From Pseudomonas paracarnis (GTDB taxonomy: Bacteria > Pseudomonadota > Gammaproteobacteria > Pseudomonadales > Pseudomonadaceae): 64,000 nucleotides of DNA. Position numbers and translations under genes: made by a program. Below the pieces are notes generated by a model. That model did not search any database. It was not told the DNA's origin and worked only from the letters and a program-made list of their open reading frames with translations. The stretch lies in assembly GCF_904063055.1 (NCBI RefSeq), contig NZ_CAJFCN010000010.1, positions 62,001 to 126,000 of the forward strand, given 5' to 3'. Below, one piece after another: positions 25,713 through 34,500 of this stretch (positions within the stretch are counted from its first letter, which is position 1; each line of letters opens with the position of its first letter).

Positions 25713-26837
25713 TCAGTCCAAGGGCGGCACAGGGAGGCCACGCTTGGCATAGAAGGCATCGACGAAGGCGGCCAATGTACCCTGTTGAATAGCCTCGCGC
25801 AAACCAGCCATCAGGACTTGGTAATGACGCAAATTGTGGATGGTATTCAACATGCTACCCAGCATTTCCCCGCACTTGTCCAGATGGTGCAGATAAGCAC
25901 GGGAGAAGTTCTGGCAGGTGTAGCAGTCACAGGTAGGATCCAGCGGCGAATCATCATGGCGATGGAACGCGTTACGGATCTTCAGCACGCCTGTATCGAT
26001 GAACAGATGCCCATTGCGGGCATTACGGGTTGGCATCACGCAATCGAACATGTCCACACCGCGGCGCACACCCTCTACGAGATCTTCCGGTTTGCCAACG
26101 CCCATAAGGTAACGAGGTTTGTCTGCGGGCATCAGGCCCGGCAGGTAATCCAGCACCTTGATCATTTCATGCTTGGGCTCGCCCACCGACAAACCGCCGA
26201 TGGCCAGGCCGTCGAAGCCGATCTTGTCGAGGCCTTCCAGCGAGCGTTTGCGCAGGTTTTCATGCATGCCGCCCTGGACAATACCGAACAACGCCGCGGT
26301 GTTATCGCCATGGGCATTCTTCGAACGCTGGGCCCAACGCAGCGACAACTCCATGGAGATACGCGCCACGTCTTCATCGGCCGGGTACGGCGTGCACTCG
26401 TCGAAAATCATCACGATGTCCGAACCCAGATCGCGCTGTACCTGCATCGACTCTTCCGGGCCCATGAACACCTTGGCGCCGTCGACCGGCGAGGCAAAGG
26501 TCACGCCCTCTTCCTTGATCTTGCGCATGGCGCCCAAGCTGAACACCTGGAAACCACCGGAGTCGGTAAGGATCGGCCCTTGCCACTTCATGAAGTCATG
26601 CAGGTCGCCGTGCTTCTTGATCACTTCCGTGCCCGGGCGCAGCCACAGGTGGAAGGTATTGCCGAGGATAATCTCGGCACCGGTGGCGACGATGTCGCGG
26701 GGCAACATGCCTTTGACGGTGCCGTAGGTGCCGACCGGCATGAAGGCCGGGGTCTCCACAGTGCCGCGCGGGAAGGTCAGGCGGCCGCGACGGGCTTTGC
26801 CGTCCGTAGCGAGCAATTCAAACGACATACGACTCAT
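25713..26837 (-). CDS. tgt: tRNA-guanine transglycosylase
   Basis: Exchanges G34 for preQ1 in tRNA(GUN), the first tRNA-bound step of queuosine synthesis. It has 374 aa. Motifs: GNTFHLWLRPG, LTDSGGFQVFSL (catalytic Asp), and the zinc site CDCYTCQNFSRAYLHHL. ATG 26837 overlaps the queA TGA and has GAGGA eight bases upstream; an ATG three codons later at 26828 matches the usual family start but is too far from that site. Confidence 0.97.
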   Translation of the reverse strand: MSRMSFELLATDGKARRGRLTFPRGTVETPAFMPVGTYGTVKGMLPRDIVATGAEIILGNTFHLWLRPGTEVIKKHGDLHDFMKWQGPILTDSGGFQVFSLGAMRKIKEEGVTFASPVDGAKVFMGPEESMQVQRDLGSDIVMIFDECTPYPADEDVARISMELSLRWAQRSKNAHGDNTAALFGIVQGGMHENLRKRSLEGLDKIGFDGLAIGGLSVGEPKHEMIKVLDYLPGLMPADKPRYLMGVGKPEDLVEGVRRGVDMFDCVMPTRNARNGHLFIDTGVLKIRNAFHRHDDSPLDPTCDCYTCQNFSRAYLHHLDKCGEMLGSMLNTIHNLRHYQVLMAGLREAIQQGTLAAFVDAFYAKRGLPVPPLD

Positions 26838-27883
26838 AAGTTGTCCTCAGGGCCGCGCGGCGCCGGGTTACGGGTGATAAACATCGCATCACCGTAGCTG
26901 AAAAAACGGTACTCGTTAGCGATGGCGGCCTGGTAGGCAGCCATGGTTTCCGGGTAACCGGCAAACGCCGACACCAGCATCAACAGCGTGGATTCGGGCA
27001 AATGGAAGTTGGTGACCAGGCAATCGACCACATGAAAGGGTCGCCCTGGAAAAATGAAAATATCGGTGTCGCCACTGAACGGCTTGAGCACGCCATCACG
27101 CGCTGCACTCTCCAGCGAACGCACACTGGTGGTGCCCACGGCAACCACTCGACCGCCACGCGCCTTGCACGCCGCCACCGCATCCACCACGTCCTGGCTG
27201 ACCTCCAGCCATTCGCTGTGCATATGGTGGTCTTCGATGTTATCCACACGCACCGGCTGAAACGTCCCGGCCCCCACGTGCAGGGTTACATAGGCGGTGT
27301 CGACGCCCTTGGCGGCAATCGCATCCAGCAGTGGCTGGTCGAAATGCAGCCCGGCAGTCGGTGCGGCGACGGCGCCGAGGCGCTGTGAGTACACGGTCTG
27401 ATAGCGCTCGCGGTCCGCGTCTTCGTCGGGGCGGTCTATATAAGGAGGCAACGGCATATGGCCGACGCGCTCCAACAGCGGCAACACTTCTTCGGCAAAC
27501 TTGAGCTCGAACAAGGCATCGTGGCGCGCCACCATCTCGGCTTCGCCACCGCCCTCGATCAAGATGCTCGACCCCGGTTTGGGCGACTTGCTGGAGCGCA
27601 CATGGGCCAGCACGCGGTGGCTGTCCAGCACCCGCTCCACCAGGATTTCCAGCTTGCCGCCGGACGCTTTCTGGCCAAACAGCCGCGCCGGAATCACCCG
27701 GGTATTGTTGAAAACCATCAAATCGCCTGGGCGCAAATGCTCAAGCAAATCAGTGAATTGACGGTGTGCGAGGGCACCGCTGGGCCCGTCCAGGGTCAGC
27801 AGTCGACTGGCGCGACGCTCGGCCAAAGGGTGGCGAGCGATCAGCGAATCAGGGAGCTCAAAAGTAAAGTCAGCAACGCGCAT
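26834..27883 (-). CDS. queA: S-adenosylmethionine:tRNA ribosyltransferase-isomerase
   Basis: Adds the epoxycyclopentane ring to preQ1 in tRNA, forming epoxyqueuosine. It has 349 aa: N-terminus VADFTFELPDSLIARHPL, PTAGLHFDQPLLDAI, TLHVGAGTFQPVRVDNI and FPGRPFHVVDCLVTNFHLP. First gene of the queA-tgt unit. The window also holds queC and a putative queuosine-precursor transporter some 28 kb away. Confidence 0.98.
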   Translation of the reverse strand: MRVADFTFELPDSLIARHPLAERRASRLLTLDGPSGALAHRQFTDLLEHLRPGDLMVFNNTRVIPARLFGQKASGGKLEILVERVLDSHRVLAHVRSSKSPKPGSSILIEGGGEAEMVARHDALFELKFAEEVLPLLERVGHMPLPPYIDRPDEDADRERYQTVYSQRLGAVAAPTAGLHFDQPLLDAIAAKGVDTAYVTLHVGAGTFQPVRVDNIEDHHMHSEWLEVSQDVVDAVAACKARGGRVVAVGTTSVRSLESAARDGVLKPFSGDTDIFIFPGRPFHVVDCLVTNFHLPESTLLMLVSAFAGYPETMAAYQAAIANEYRFFSYGDAMFITRNPAPRGPEDNL

Positions 27884-27991
27884 GATGGGGTTCGTCTAGC
27901 AGGGCCGGGAAGTCTAGCGGAAATAGTGAAAATAGACCATGAAACGTGATTGACCAACGGTAATCTCATCTCTATACTTCGCCGCCATTGA

Positions 27992-28076
27992 GCCCTGATG
28001 GCGGAATTGGTAGACGCGGCGGATTCAAAATCCGTTTTCGAAAGGAGTGGGAGTTCGAGTCTCCCTCGGGGCACCA
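27992..28076 (+). tRNA. tRNA-Leu (anticodon CAA)
   Basis: An 85-nt class II tRNA with encoded CCA. The acceptor arms GCCCTGA and TCGGGGC pair, the D-arm is GGCGGAATTGGTAGACGC, and the anticodon loop TTCAAAA carries CAA. The variable arm follows, and the T-arm is GGGAGTTCGAGTCTCCC. It is transcribed divergently from queA and is followed by a strong terminator. Confidence 0.98.
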
Positions 28077-28086
28077 TCTTAAAGAA

Positions 28087-28114
28087 AGACCTTGAAATTC
28101 AAGGTCTTTTTTTT
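28087..28114 (+). terminator. Terminator of tRNA-Leu
   Basis: AGACCTTGA (28087-28095) and TCAAGGTCT (28099-28107) form a 9-bp stem with a 3-base loop, followed by eight T. Confidence 0.92.
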
Positions 28115-28159
28115 CGCCTGCAAAAAAGTGCCAGGCGTGGCAGTGGAGGGAGCGGGACC

Positions 28160-28489
28160 ATGGAGTTGACGCTTGAAGCGGTTGCGTTGTTCGCGCTGAA
28201 GTTGGTGTATGAGACTGACCACGGCAGCCCGTTGCTGCGCGATGATCCCGTGATGGAAGGCTATGATCGCGAGGTGTTTGGGTTGTTGGTGCGCCAGGGA
28301 AACCTGGCCGAGATCCAGTTGAAGCTCGATGAGTGCATCACCCAGGCGTTGATTGCATTGGGTGGAGCGGACAGCGTTCTCGGGCGTGAATTGCAAAGGC
28401 TATCCACCGATGTGCAAAACATCGCTCGTCTTGATGAGTTGACCTGCCCGCTGACCGTACTAAAGAGCTATCTGAAAGATGTGCAATGA
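28160..28489 (+). CDS. Hypothetical helical protein
   Basis: Not recognised. It encodes 109 aa, mostly predicted helix, soluble and acidic (ELTLEAVALFALKLVYETDH, then REVFGLLVRQGNLAEIQLKL). ATG 28160 has a GGAGGGAG site upstream. The frame is open upstream through the tRNA, which is an accident of the sequence. The stop lies 30 bases inside the convergent LysE gene. Clean ribosome site and codon use like its neighbours argue that it is real. Confidence 0.65.
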   Translation: MELTLEAVALFALKLVYETDHGSPLLRDDPVMEGYDREVFGLLVRQGNLAEIQLKLDECITQALIALGGADSVLGRELQRLSTDVQNIARLDELTCPLTVLKSYLKDVQ

Positions 28490-29098
28490 ATCGGTAATCA
28501 GGGTAACGGCCAGGTAAACCATCAACACCGCCACCCCTGCATCCAGCCAGCGCCAGACCGCAGGCTTGCGAAACAATACCGTCAATCGCTGACAGCACAG
28601 CGCCAACACCACGAACCACACGAGTGATGCCGTCATGGCGCCTGTCGCGAACAGCGCCTGTTGGCCCGCAGGTTTCGTGGCACCGATGGAACCAATCAAC
28701 ACCACGGTATCGAGCCAGGCGTAAGGGTTGGCAAAGCCGAGTATGACCGCCGAGCGCAACAGCCCTCTTTGCGAGTTGCCGCCTTGAGCGTCCGGCATGG
28801 ACTGATCCCGGATGCAGGCCAACAGACGTTGGCCACCAAACCAAAGCAGATACGCAGCGCCGGACAACAGCAATAGTGCCATCACCTCAGGCCGGCTTCC
28901 CAACAACGAACCTAAACCCGTGACCCCGAAAGCGATCAGGAAAATATCGGCCATTACGCAAATAGCGACAACGCCCCAGATCGGCCCGCGACCGACACCT
29001 TGGCGGATCACCAAGGTGTCTTTCGGGCCAGGGGCGGCGAACAGTCCGATACCCAAGAGCAAACCTTCGATGTAAAGGACATTGAAGTGAGGAAACAT
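28460..29098 (-). CDS. LysE/ArgO-family amino acid exporter
   Basis: Inner-membrane exporter, likely for basic or other amino acids. It has 212 aa with five to six TM helices. The conserved N-terminal LysE motif is LFAAPGPKDTLVIRQGV and a second signature is AVILGFANPYAWLDTVVLIG. The family resemblance is closer to LysE/ArgO than to RhtB. Substrate unknown. The end overlaps the hypothetical gene on the other strand; a short gap separates it from the 2OG oxygenase, which reads in the same direction, so the two may be co-transcribed. Confidence 0.88.
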   Translation of the reverse strand: MFPHFNVLYIEGLLLGIGLFAAPGPKDTLVIRQGVGRGPIWGVVAICVMADIFLIAFGVTGLGSLLGSRPEVMALLLLSGAAYLLWFGGQRLLACIRDQSMPDAQGGNSQRGLLRSAVILGFANPYAWLDTVVLIGSIGATKPAGQQALFATGAMTASLVWFVVLALCCQRLTVLFRKPAVWRWLDAGVAVLMVYLAVTLITDSLHIFQIAL

Positions 29099-29124
29099 GG
29101 ACTGTTCGAGCCCTCCAGGACTAT

Positions 29125-29931
29125 TTAGCGCAGTTGAATCGGTTGATTACCGAAACCGGTATGACGAGCATTCACAGTACTGCCCAGGTCAATGGATTTC
29201 TGGCGGTAAAAGGTCGTCAGCAACTGATCCGGATTGGGATTTGCAAAGTAGATCAATGAGCTTCTGGCGACCGGTTTGCTGGGCGCAAGTACAGCATGGT
29301 AGGCGGCAGGCACGGCATGATCGGAGAGCTCTGTCAGCAAGGAACCCGCCAGCACCGCGACCTCGTTCTCCAGAAGGCGTACCGGCTCCAACGATCGTCC
29401 TTTCATCAAAACCAGCCCTTCGCGGGTAGGCTTGATAAACGAAAGCATATGCCCGTCTTCATGAGGATCCTGGGCATATTGACGAGAATGGTCTTTCGCC
29501 TGTGGACCATAGACACACAGCTGGATGTACGATGCCGCGCGAAAGGGGGCCAAGGGGGCAACGCCAAATTCCTCGCAAATGCCATCCATAACTCCCTGGG
29601 CCAACTCGCTCATCTGTCGTTCAAAACTGCCGACTGCGACAACGAAAGTACTTCGGGTGAATTCGAAAGCGGTTCTTTTTGAAGCGTGCGCGGGCCAGTA
29701 ACAAAACCGCTCGCACAGGTCCGGGTGCTCCTCGGCAAGGGAGTACTCGGCGCCAAAAGGGAAAAAACCATCCGTGTCCTGGGCAAAGGAAAACTCATCC
29801 TTGATGGCCTGGGGAATGGCCGAATAGCCATCAATGATCTTTTTGTAGTCCTGCAACATCGCATCAGGAATTTGCAGGATGCCAAAGCCTGATCGGGCAC
29901 TGGATTCACAGCACGCTTTCATTGGACTCAT
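29125..29931 (-). CDS. 2-oxoglutarate/Fe(II)-dependent oxygenase, isopenicillin-N-synthase-like
   Basis: Predicted non-haem iron oxygenase of unknown substrate. It has 268 aa. The iron-binding HxD is in AQDPHEDGHMLSF and the distal His in PAAYHAVLAP; the 2OG-binding Arg-x-Ser is in VARSSLIYFANP. The N-terminal part (SGFGILQIPDAMLQDYKKII) resembles DIOX_N. The start is uncertain: ATG 29931 is followed by a second ATG three codons on, and neither has a strong ribosome site; the frame is open to 30153 over the divergent regulator's promoter. It is divergent from an XRE regulator, which may control it, and is upstream of the LysE exporter. Confidence 0.85.
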   Translation of the reverse strand: MSPMKACCESSARSGFGILQIPDAMLQDYKKIIDGYSAIPQAIKDEFSFAQDTDGFFPFGAEYSLAEEHPDLCERFCYWPAHASKRTAFEFTRSTFVVAVGSFERQMSELAQGVMDGICEEFGVAPLAPFRAASYIQLCVYGPQAKDHSRQYAQDPHEDGHMLSFIKPTREGLVLMKGRSLEPVRLLENEVAVLAGSLLTELSDHAVPAAYHAVLAPSKPVARSSLIYFANPNPDQLLTTFYRQKSIDLGSTVNARHTGFGNQPIQLR

Positions 29932-30156
29932 AGCTATATCCACAGATAGATGTAAAGGAATGCAACACACACAAGGTTCGCAAGCATGTGAGAAACCGCG
30001 ACACTGGATATGCCAACCAAACCGGGACCTATCCATGTCTTTCACAACGTCGCCAGCAAGACCAAAGTCTGAATCGCTATGTAACCGTGACGGCGGGCAG
30101 GTTGTCCTTTTTGGCTTACAAGATGACGACTTCCACTGGAAACGGGTTTGCAAAAT

Positions 30157-30849
30157 ATGAGCATCAAAACTGGCGATACTCTTCGAGCGCTTGTTGTACG
30201 ACGCAGCCGAGAACTGGGAAAACCCCTGACTAACCTGGCTAAGGAGGCTGGCATCTCCAGAACCTACCTTTATGCATTGGCGGACGGTGCTTCAAAAGAT
30301 CCGTCCGTACGTACCCTGATCAAATTAGCCAAAGCGCTACGTGTCTCCCCGCTGCTGCTGTTTCGCTACTTTGCCGACCTGACCGGTGCTCCAACTGATG
30401 CTTACTCAATGGCTATCACCAACCGGGCCATTGGCTTGCACGACCCATCTGACATTGCCGTATTCAATGCAGACGTGACCACGCCTGACCAGACCGTAGT
30501 GCTGCCCGGTGAAACCTTTCAGAAAACCTGGGAGATCCAGAACCTCGGGATTCGCCCCTGGCGCGGGCGGCGATTGGTGAGAGTGGACGGTGAGTACGTG
30601 ATCGCCCGTCGAACCGCTTCGGGGGAGCCATTGGAAGTGGTGATGGATAGCCATCTGCGAAGCCTGAATAACGATATTCCGATAGCAGATACTTTGCCCG
30701 GCCAGCCAGTGCATATCACCGTGGAGTTCGGAGCCCCGAGGGAGACCAGTACCGTCACCTCAATCTGGCGTATCGAAGATGAACATGGGCAGCCTTGCTA
30801 CGGGCCAGCATTCATCCTGCATGTGATTGTCAACGTCATGGCGCGCTGA
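30157..30849 (+). CDS. XRE-family regulator with C-terminal NBR1-type Ig-like domain
   Basis: Two-domain protein of about 230 aa. The N-terminal HTH_3 spans residues about 6-65 (SRELGKPLTNLAKEAGISRT, then YLYALADGASKDPSV). From about residue 100, PGETFQKTWEIQNLGIRPW and TSIWRIEDEHGQPCYGP match the NBR1 central Ig-like fold, known from eukaryotic autophagy receptors and some bacterial regulators. The role of the Ig domain in bacteria is not known to me; it may sense a ligand or protein. Start ATG 30157 is chosen over TTG 30148; both have weak ribosome sites. Divergent from the 2OG oxygenase with about 225 bases between. Confidence 0.82.
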   Translation: MSIKTGDTLRALVVRRSRELGKPLTNLAKEAGISRTYLYALADGASKDPSVRTLIKLAKALRVSPLLLFRYFADLTGAPTDAYSMAITNRAIGLHDPSDIAVFNADVTTPDQTVVLPGETFQKTWEIQNLGIRPWRGRRLVRVDGEYVIARRTASGEPLEVVMDSHLRSLNNDIPIADTLPGQPVHITVEFGAPRETSTVTSIWRIEDEHGQPCYGPAFILHVIVNVMAR

Positions 30850-30857
30850 AAGCAGCC

Positions 30858-31493
30858 TTACTTGCGCCCCTCTACCGCCATCCGCACCGCCAAACCCATC
30901 AACACCGACCCCATCAGCCAGCGCTGCAGCACCTGCCAACCAGGCCGGGTGACGAAGAACACCGCGATGGAACCCGCCATGCAGGCAATCACCGCGTTGA
31001 CGCTCACGCTGATAAGAATCTGCAGGGAGCCCAGCGCCAGGGATTGCACCAGCACACTGCCATGACCGTTCGGGTCGATGAACTGGGGCAGCAACGACAA
31101 ATACATCACCGCCACTTTGGGATTGAGCAAGTTGGTGACCAAGCCCATGGTCACCAACTTGCGCGGGCTGTCCTTGGGCAAGTCGCGCACCTGGAATGGC
31201 GAGCGCCCACCCGGCTTGACCGCCTGCCAGGCCAGATACACCAGATACAACGCCCCGCCGAGCCGCAGCGCGTCGTAGGCAAACGGCACAGCCATCACCA
31301 ACGCCGTGATACCCAGCGCCGCGCACACCATGTACACCACAAACCCCAGCGCCACCCCGCCCAGGGAAATCAACCCGGCCGTGCGCCCCTGGCAGATGGA
31401 GCGGGAAATCAGGTAGATCATGTTCGGCCCGGGAGTCAGTACCATGCCGAGTGAAATCAGGCCGTAGGCGAGCAAGCTGGACATATCAGGCAT
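30858..31493 (-). CDS. LysE/RhtB-family exporter
   Basis: Inner-membrane amino acid or metabolite exporter. It has 211 aa with six hydrophobic helices; the family start LISLGMVLTPGPNMIYLISR and MGLVTNLLNPKVAVMYLSLLP are clear. The AGGAG site is seven bases upstream of ATG 31493. It is convergent with the XRE regulator (8-base gap). A second exporter of the same superfamily lies at 28460-29098; the two are not close copies. Confidence 0.92.
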   Translation of the reverse strand: MPDMSSLLAYGLISLGMVLTPGPNMIYLISRSICQGRTAGLISLGGVALGFVVYMVCAALGITALVMAVPFAYDALRLGGALYLVYLAWQAVKPGGRSPFQVRDLPKDSPRKLVTMGLVTNLLNPKVAVMYLSLLPQFIDPNGHGSVLVQSLALGSLQILISVSVNAVIACMAGSIAVFFVTRPGWQVLQRWLMGSVLMGLAVRMAVEGRK

Positions 31494-31649
31494 GGATTGG
31501 CTCCTGGTTTTTTAGGCTGCCAGCGTGAAATCCTTCGCCGACGCGGTCGTGTTGAGCGTCATGCTAGGGGCTTGCAGGCCAGGGCGTTAGATACAGATCC
31601 GCAGGCAAAACGTCATACACCGACGGCACCACTTACCCAGGACAGGCAC

Positions 31650-32021
31650 ATGATCGACTTCAACAACAAAGGTTTCTTCAAGCTCAAGCAAAACAACGAA
31701 TACGCCGAACGCGTAGCGGCCCTGCTGCTGGACGGCGAAGAAGTGGTCGACGCGTACAAGGCCATGCGCGACGGCGTCGTGTTCACCACCAAACGCATCA
31801 TCGCGGTGAACGTGCAAGGGATTACCGGCAGCAAGAAGGACTTCACCTCATTGCCGTACAAAAACATCGTGGCGTACTCGGTGGAAACGTCCGGGACGTT
31901 TGACTTGGATTCGGAGTTGGAGATTTATTTTTCGTCGTTGGGGAAGGTGAAATTCGAATTCACTGGCAAGACTTCGATCGTGGAAATCTCCCGGCTGATT
32001 TCCAAGCATCTGCTGAGTTGA
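31650..32021 (+). CDS. Bacterial PH-domain protein
   Basis: Small soluble protein of 123 aa that fits the bPH_1 family (DUF1696 type): VVDAYKAMRDGVVFTTKRII, YKNIVAYSVETSGTFDLDSE and GKTSIVEISRLISKHLL. Function unknown. ATG 31650 has AGGA upstream; the longer frame from 31497 has no support. Followed by a terminator. Confidence 0.85.
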   Translation: MIDFNNKGFFKLKQNNEYAERVAALLLDGEEVVDAYKAMRDGVVFTTKRIIAVNVQGITGSKKDFTSLPYKNIVAYSVETSGTFDLDSELEIYFSSLGKVKFEFTGKTSIVEISRLISKHLLS

Positions 32022-32035
32022 TCCGCAGGCACCCA

Positions 32036-32064
32036 AAAGACCTTGGTGTTTCAAGGTCTTTTTT
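32036..32064 (+). terminator. Terminator of the PH-domain gene
   Basis: AAAGACCTTG (32036-32045) and CAAGGTCTTT (32052-32061) form a 10-bp stem followed by TTTTTT. The core stem (AGACCTTG/CAAGGTCT) is the same as that of the tRNA-Leu terminator at 28087. Confidence 0.9.
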
Positions 32065-32101
32065 ATTGCGGTTCAGCTGACGTACACCGGGCTCATCCTG
32101 C

Positions 32102-32677
32102 TCACAGCATCATTTCATAGGGTCCCATTGCCTTGCTAGTCTGCACCAAGCCCTGCCGCATCAACATCTCAAGATAACTTCCCGCCTCCATCGCGGGCTT
32201 CTTCAACGCCCTCCTCTGCTTCTGCGCCGCTCCCCACACTGCCGCCTGATCCAAATCCCAGAGATCCGAAATAAAGTCATCCGGATGCATCGGTTCAATG
32301 TCATAGGCAGCCAATATATGAGGTGGAAAGTCTTTCAAATTGAAGGTCACGATGACCTCAGCTTTACTCCGAATTGCCGCCGCCAACACATGCCGGTCAT
32401 CCGGGTCTGGTAAATCCAAACTCGAACACAGATCCTCATATCTCGTCACCAACGCGTCAGGTATAGCAATGTCCATTAGCGCCGACGTGCAGTCCACCTG
32501 AGCCGCCGTAAGATCGGGTCGGTTCTTAAGTACGTTGCGCTTCCACTCATCCTGAATCTGGCCAGTCCATCGCGCTCGATACAAACCAGACAAACCAAGC
32601 CACATGAGTAAGTCCCTAAGTGCCGCAGGATAGAGAACACAAGCATCGTACACCGCAGTAAAGGGCGAACACCTCAT
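32102..32677 (-). CDS. PIN-domain toxin
   Basis: Predicted Mg-dependent ribonuclease toxin. It has 191 aa; PIN acidic residues lie in FTAVYDACVLYP, QDEWKRNVL and LPDPDDRHVLAAA, and the last strand EVIVTFNLKDFP is typical. It overlaps the antitoxin by four bases (ATGA). The C-terminal 60 aa extend beyond the core PIN fold. Lower GC than the flanking core genes suggests acquisition. Confidence 0.88.
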   Translation of the reverse strand: MRCSPFTAVYDACVLYPAALRDLLMWLGLSGLYRARWTGQIQDEWKRNVLKNRPDLTAAQVDCTSALMDIAIPDALVTRYEDLCSSLDLPDPDDRHVLAAAIRSKAEVIVTFNLKDFPPHILAAYDIEPMHPDDFISDLWDLDQAAVWGAAQKQRRALKKPAMEAGSYLEMLMRQGLVQTSKAMGPYEMML

Positions 32678-33144
32678 CCGTCATACCCCATTCCCAACTC
32701 TTGGGCCTGTTGAACCAGCGCTTTCATTGCCTCTTGGCTTTGCTCGTCACGCCGTTGCTTGAACGCCATCAAATCCGAAAAACGGACTCGCCGATGTCGG
32801 CCCGTTTTTGTAAAGGGGATGGCTCCTTCCTCCAGCATCTTGACCAAATGCGGGCGTGACACATTAAGCAGGTCGGCAGCCTCCTGCGAGGTCAACTCGG
32901 CATGAACCGGCACTACCTTGACGGCATTGCCCAGCGCCAATTCGCCCAGAATATCGACCAGCAGACGCAGTGCGGAGGTTGGTAGGACAAGCCTGTGTGG
33001 CTTGTCTTCTTTGTCGAAGATATCGATGCGCTGGGTTTCAAATTTGGTCGACAATAGGGACGCTAATTCACGCTGACCTTGCACTGCCGCCTCGACTTCT
33101 TTTTCCAGCGGAAGGATCGTTTTGGGAAGATTGTTGATGGTCAT
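32674..33144 (-). CDS. HTH (excisionase/MerR-type) antitoxin
   Basis: Partner of the PIN toxin, 156 aa. The DNA-binding segment ELTSQEAADLLNVSRPHLVK then LEEGAIPFTKTGRHRRVRFS is an excisionase-family helix-turn-helix, near residues 84-130. The N-terminal half is predicted to be dimerisation or toxin-binding. It is first in the operon. The upstream region has an imperfect dyad with CGAAAATCG and CAATATTCG near 33197-33216 that could be the operator. Confidence 0.87.
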   Translation of the reverse strand: MTINNLPKTILPLEKEVEAAVQGQRELASLLSTKFETQRIDIFDKEDKPHRLVLPTSALRLLVDILGELALGNAVKVVPVHAELTSQEAADLLNVSRPHLVKMLEEGAIPFTKTGRHRRVRFSDLMAFKQRRDEQSQEAMKALVQQAQELGMGYDG

Positions 33145-33338
33145 GATGCAACTCCGGCCTTACGCAATTCAGTTGAGGTCAACGCTAAACGAAACAAACG
33201 AAAATCGCAATATTCGAAACAATGCTGGCGACTCACGTACCAGTCAACTTTTCCCACATCAACTGACAAATTGAGCTGATATCGGTTTCTGACTCCCCCT
33301 CATAGGCTCACTCCCTCGCACAAGGAAGTGAATCGGTC

Positions 33339-34493
33339 ATGTCAGAACGCTTTTATCCACCCACCGAACAAGCGTTACTCAAGCGACGAATCCTCACCCG
33401 GCAACCGTCGCGTGTGCCGTATTCGCCTACTATCGATTTTTTCGAGCCATCCCCTGCCCAGCCACCTACACCAGCCCAACCTCCAAGCTGCGTTTTCATA
33501 AAACCATGCCAACTGCCTGACGGTATCGCTCATTACTCGAGCCCCACCGGTTTTGTCCCACTGGAACTGATCAAGGAGTACGGCCATGTAAGTCTGTTGG
33601 GCGGGCGCGAAGTGGACGCCCGGGGCGCGGTTGCCTTGCGCAAGATCAGTGGCAGCGCACTGCCAGCCGGCTTAGGGCAGTTGGCATTGCGTTCAGCGTT
33701 TTTGGAGTCGGCGGCGACAGTCAGCGCATCCGTCGCTGGTAGCCTGTTGACAGGATTGGTAGCGCTGGCTTGGCCGTCGGATCTAAATGATAGCGCGCTC
33801 TACAACGAGGAACAGTTGCGTTCGCTGCAACGAGCGCGTTCGCAAATGCGGCTGCATATCGAGCAACGCGACGACGGCACGCTTAAGGGGTATGGGTTTT
33901 ACACAGGTAACAATGCCGATTGGCAGATGATTGACGTGGTGCAGTTTCAAAACCGCAGCGGCCAGTTAATAGCAGATTTGAATAATGGCGTAGAGCTGAT
34001 CTGGACGCCCTCCGTTGATCCAAATGACACCTTAGGTGTTCCGGCATTGGAGGCTGCGCCGCACGCACCCGTGATCTGGATCTACCCACCGACTGAGACG
34101 GCGGCGCAGATTCTGGTTAACCCTATTTACCCACCGGCCTATCGGGATTTTATTCTGGTGTTTCCGGCGGGGTCGGGGGTTCGGCCGCTGTATGTGGTGG
34201 TAGGTGCCAAGTCTGGGGATCACAAGTACCACAAAGCGCCTGACACTGAACAAATAACTGGCTTTGAAAAACTGATAAAAGCAAAACCCAAGACTCCCAG
34301 ACAAGGAGGCGCCGGGCTGAGAGAACGCTGGATTGAGGAAAAAGGTCGGAAGATCTATGAATGGGACTCTCAGCACGGAGAGCTGGAGGTTTATCTAGCG
34401 AGTGATGGGAGCCATATAGGTGCGTTCAACCACATAAGCGGCGAGCAGCTAAAAGGGCCAATCAGAAAACGAAACATCAAAAAATATCTGTGA
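33339..34493 (+). CDS. S-type-pyocin-domain protein with colicin-E3-type 16S rRNase domain
   Basis: Bacteriocin-type toxin of 384 aa. Residues about 50-285 resemble the S-type pyocin domain (for example YPPAYRDFILVFPAGSGVRP at about 266). The C-terminal 95 aa closely match colicin E3, including KIYEWDSQHGELE and KRNIKKYL. The catalytic set of E3, Asp, His, Glu and Arg, is intact at D343, H346, E350 and R378, with the same spacings. E3 cuts 16S rRNA at the decoding site; that activity is inferred here. Colicin E3 is longer (551 aa) with a coiled-coil receptor domain, which is absent here. ATG 33339 has AAGGAAG upstream. Seven bases to the immunity gene. See finding on base composition. Confidence 0.9.
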   Translation: MSERFYPPTEQALLKRRILTRQPSRVPYSPTIDFFEPSPAQPPTPAQPPSCVFIKPCQLPDGIAHYSSPTGFVPLELIKEYGHVSLLGGREVDARGAVALRKISGSALPAGLGQLALRSAFLESAATVSASVAGSLLTGLVALAWPSDLNDSALYNEEQLRSLQRARSQMRLHIEQRDDGTLKGYGFYTGNNADWQMIDVVQFQNRSGQLIADLNNGVELIWTPSVDPNDTLGVPALEAAPHAPVIWIYPPTETAAQILVNPIYPPAYRDFILVFPAGSGVRPLYVVVGAKSGDHKYHKAPDTEQITGFEKLIKAKPKTPRQGGAGLRERWIEEKGRKIYEWDSQHGELEVYLASDGSHIGAFNHISGEQLKGPIRKRNIKKYL

Positions 34494-34500
34494 GGGCTAC

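Noticed and set aside
27998..28159. Coding extension of the small hypothetical gene back through tRNA-Leu
   Set aside because: The region is a complete tRNA with terminator; the ribosome site supports ATG 28160.
30858..31493. Duplicate of the LysE gene at 28460
   Set aside because: The two exporters share only family motifs and differ throughout, so no recent duplication.
33145..33338. LexA or PrtN box for the bacteriocin
   Set aside because: I found no convincing CTGT-N8-ACAG or P-box in the upstream region.
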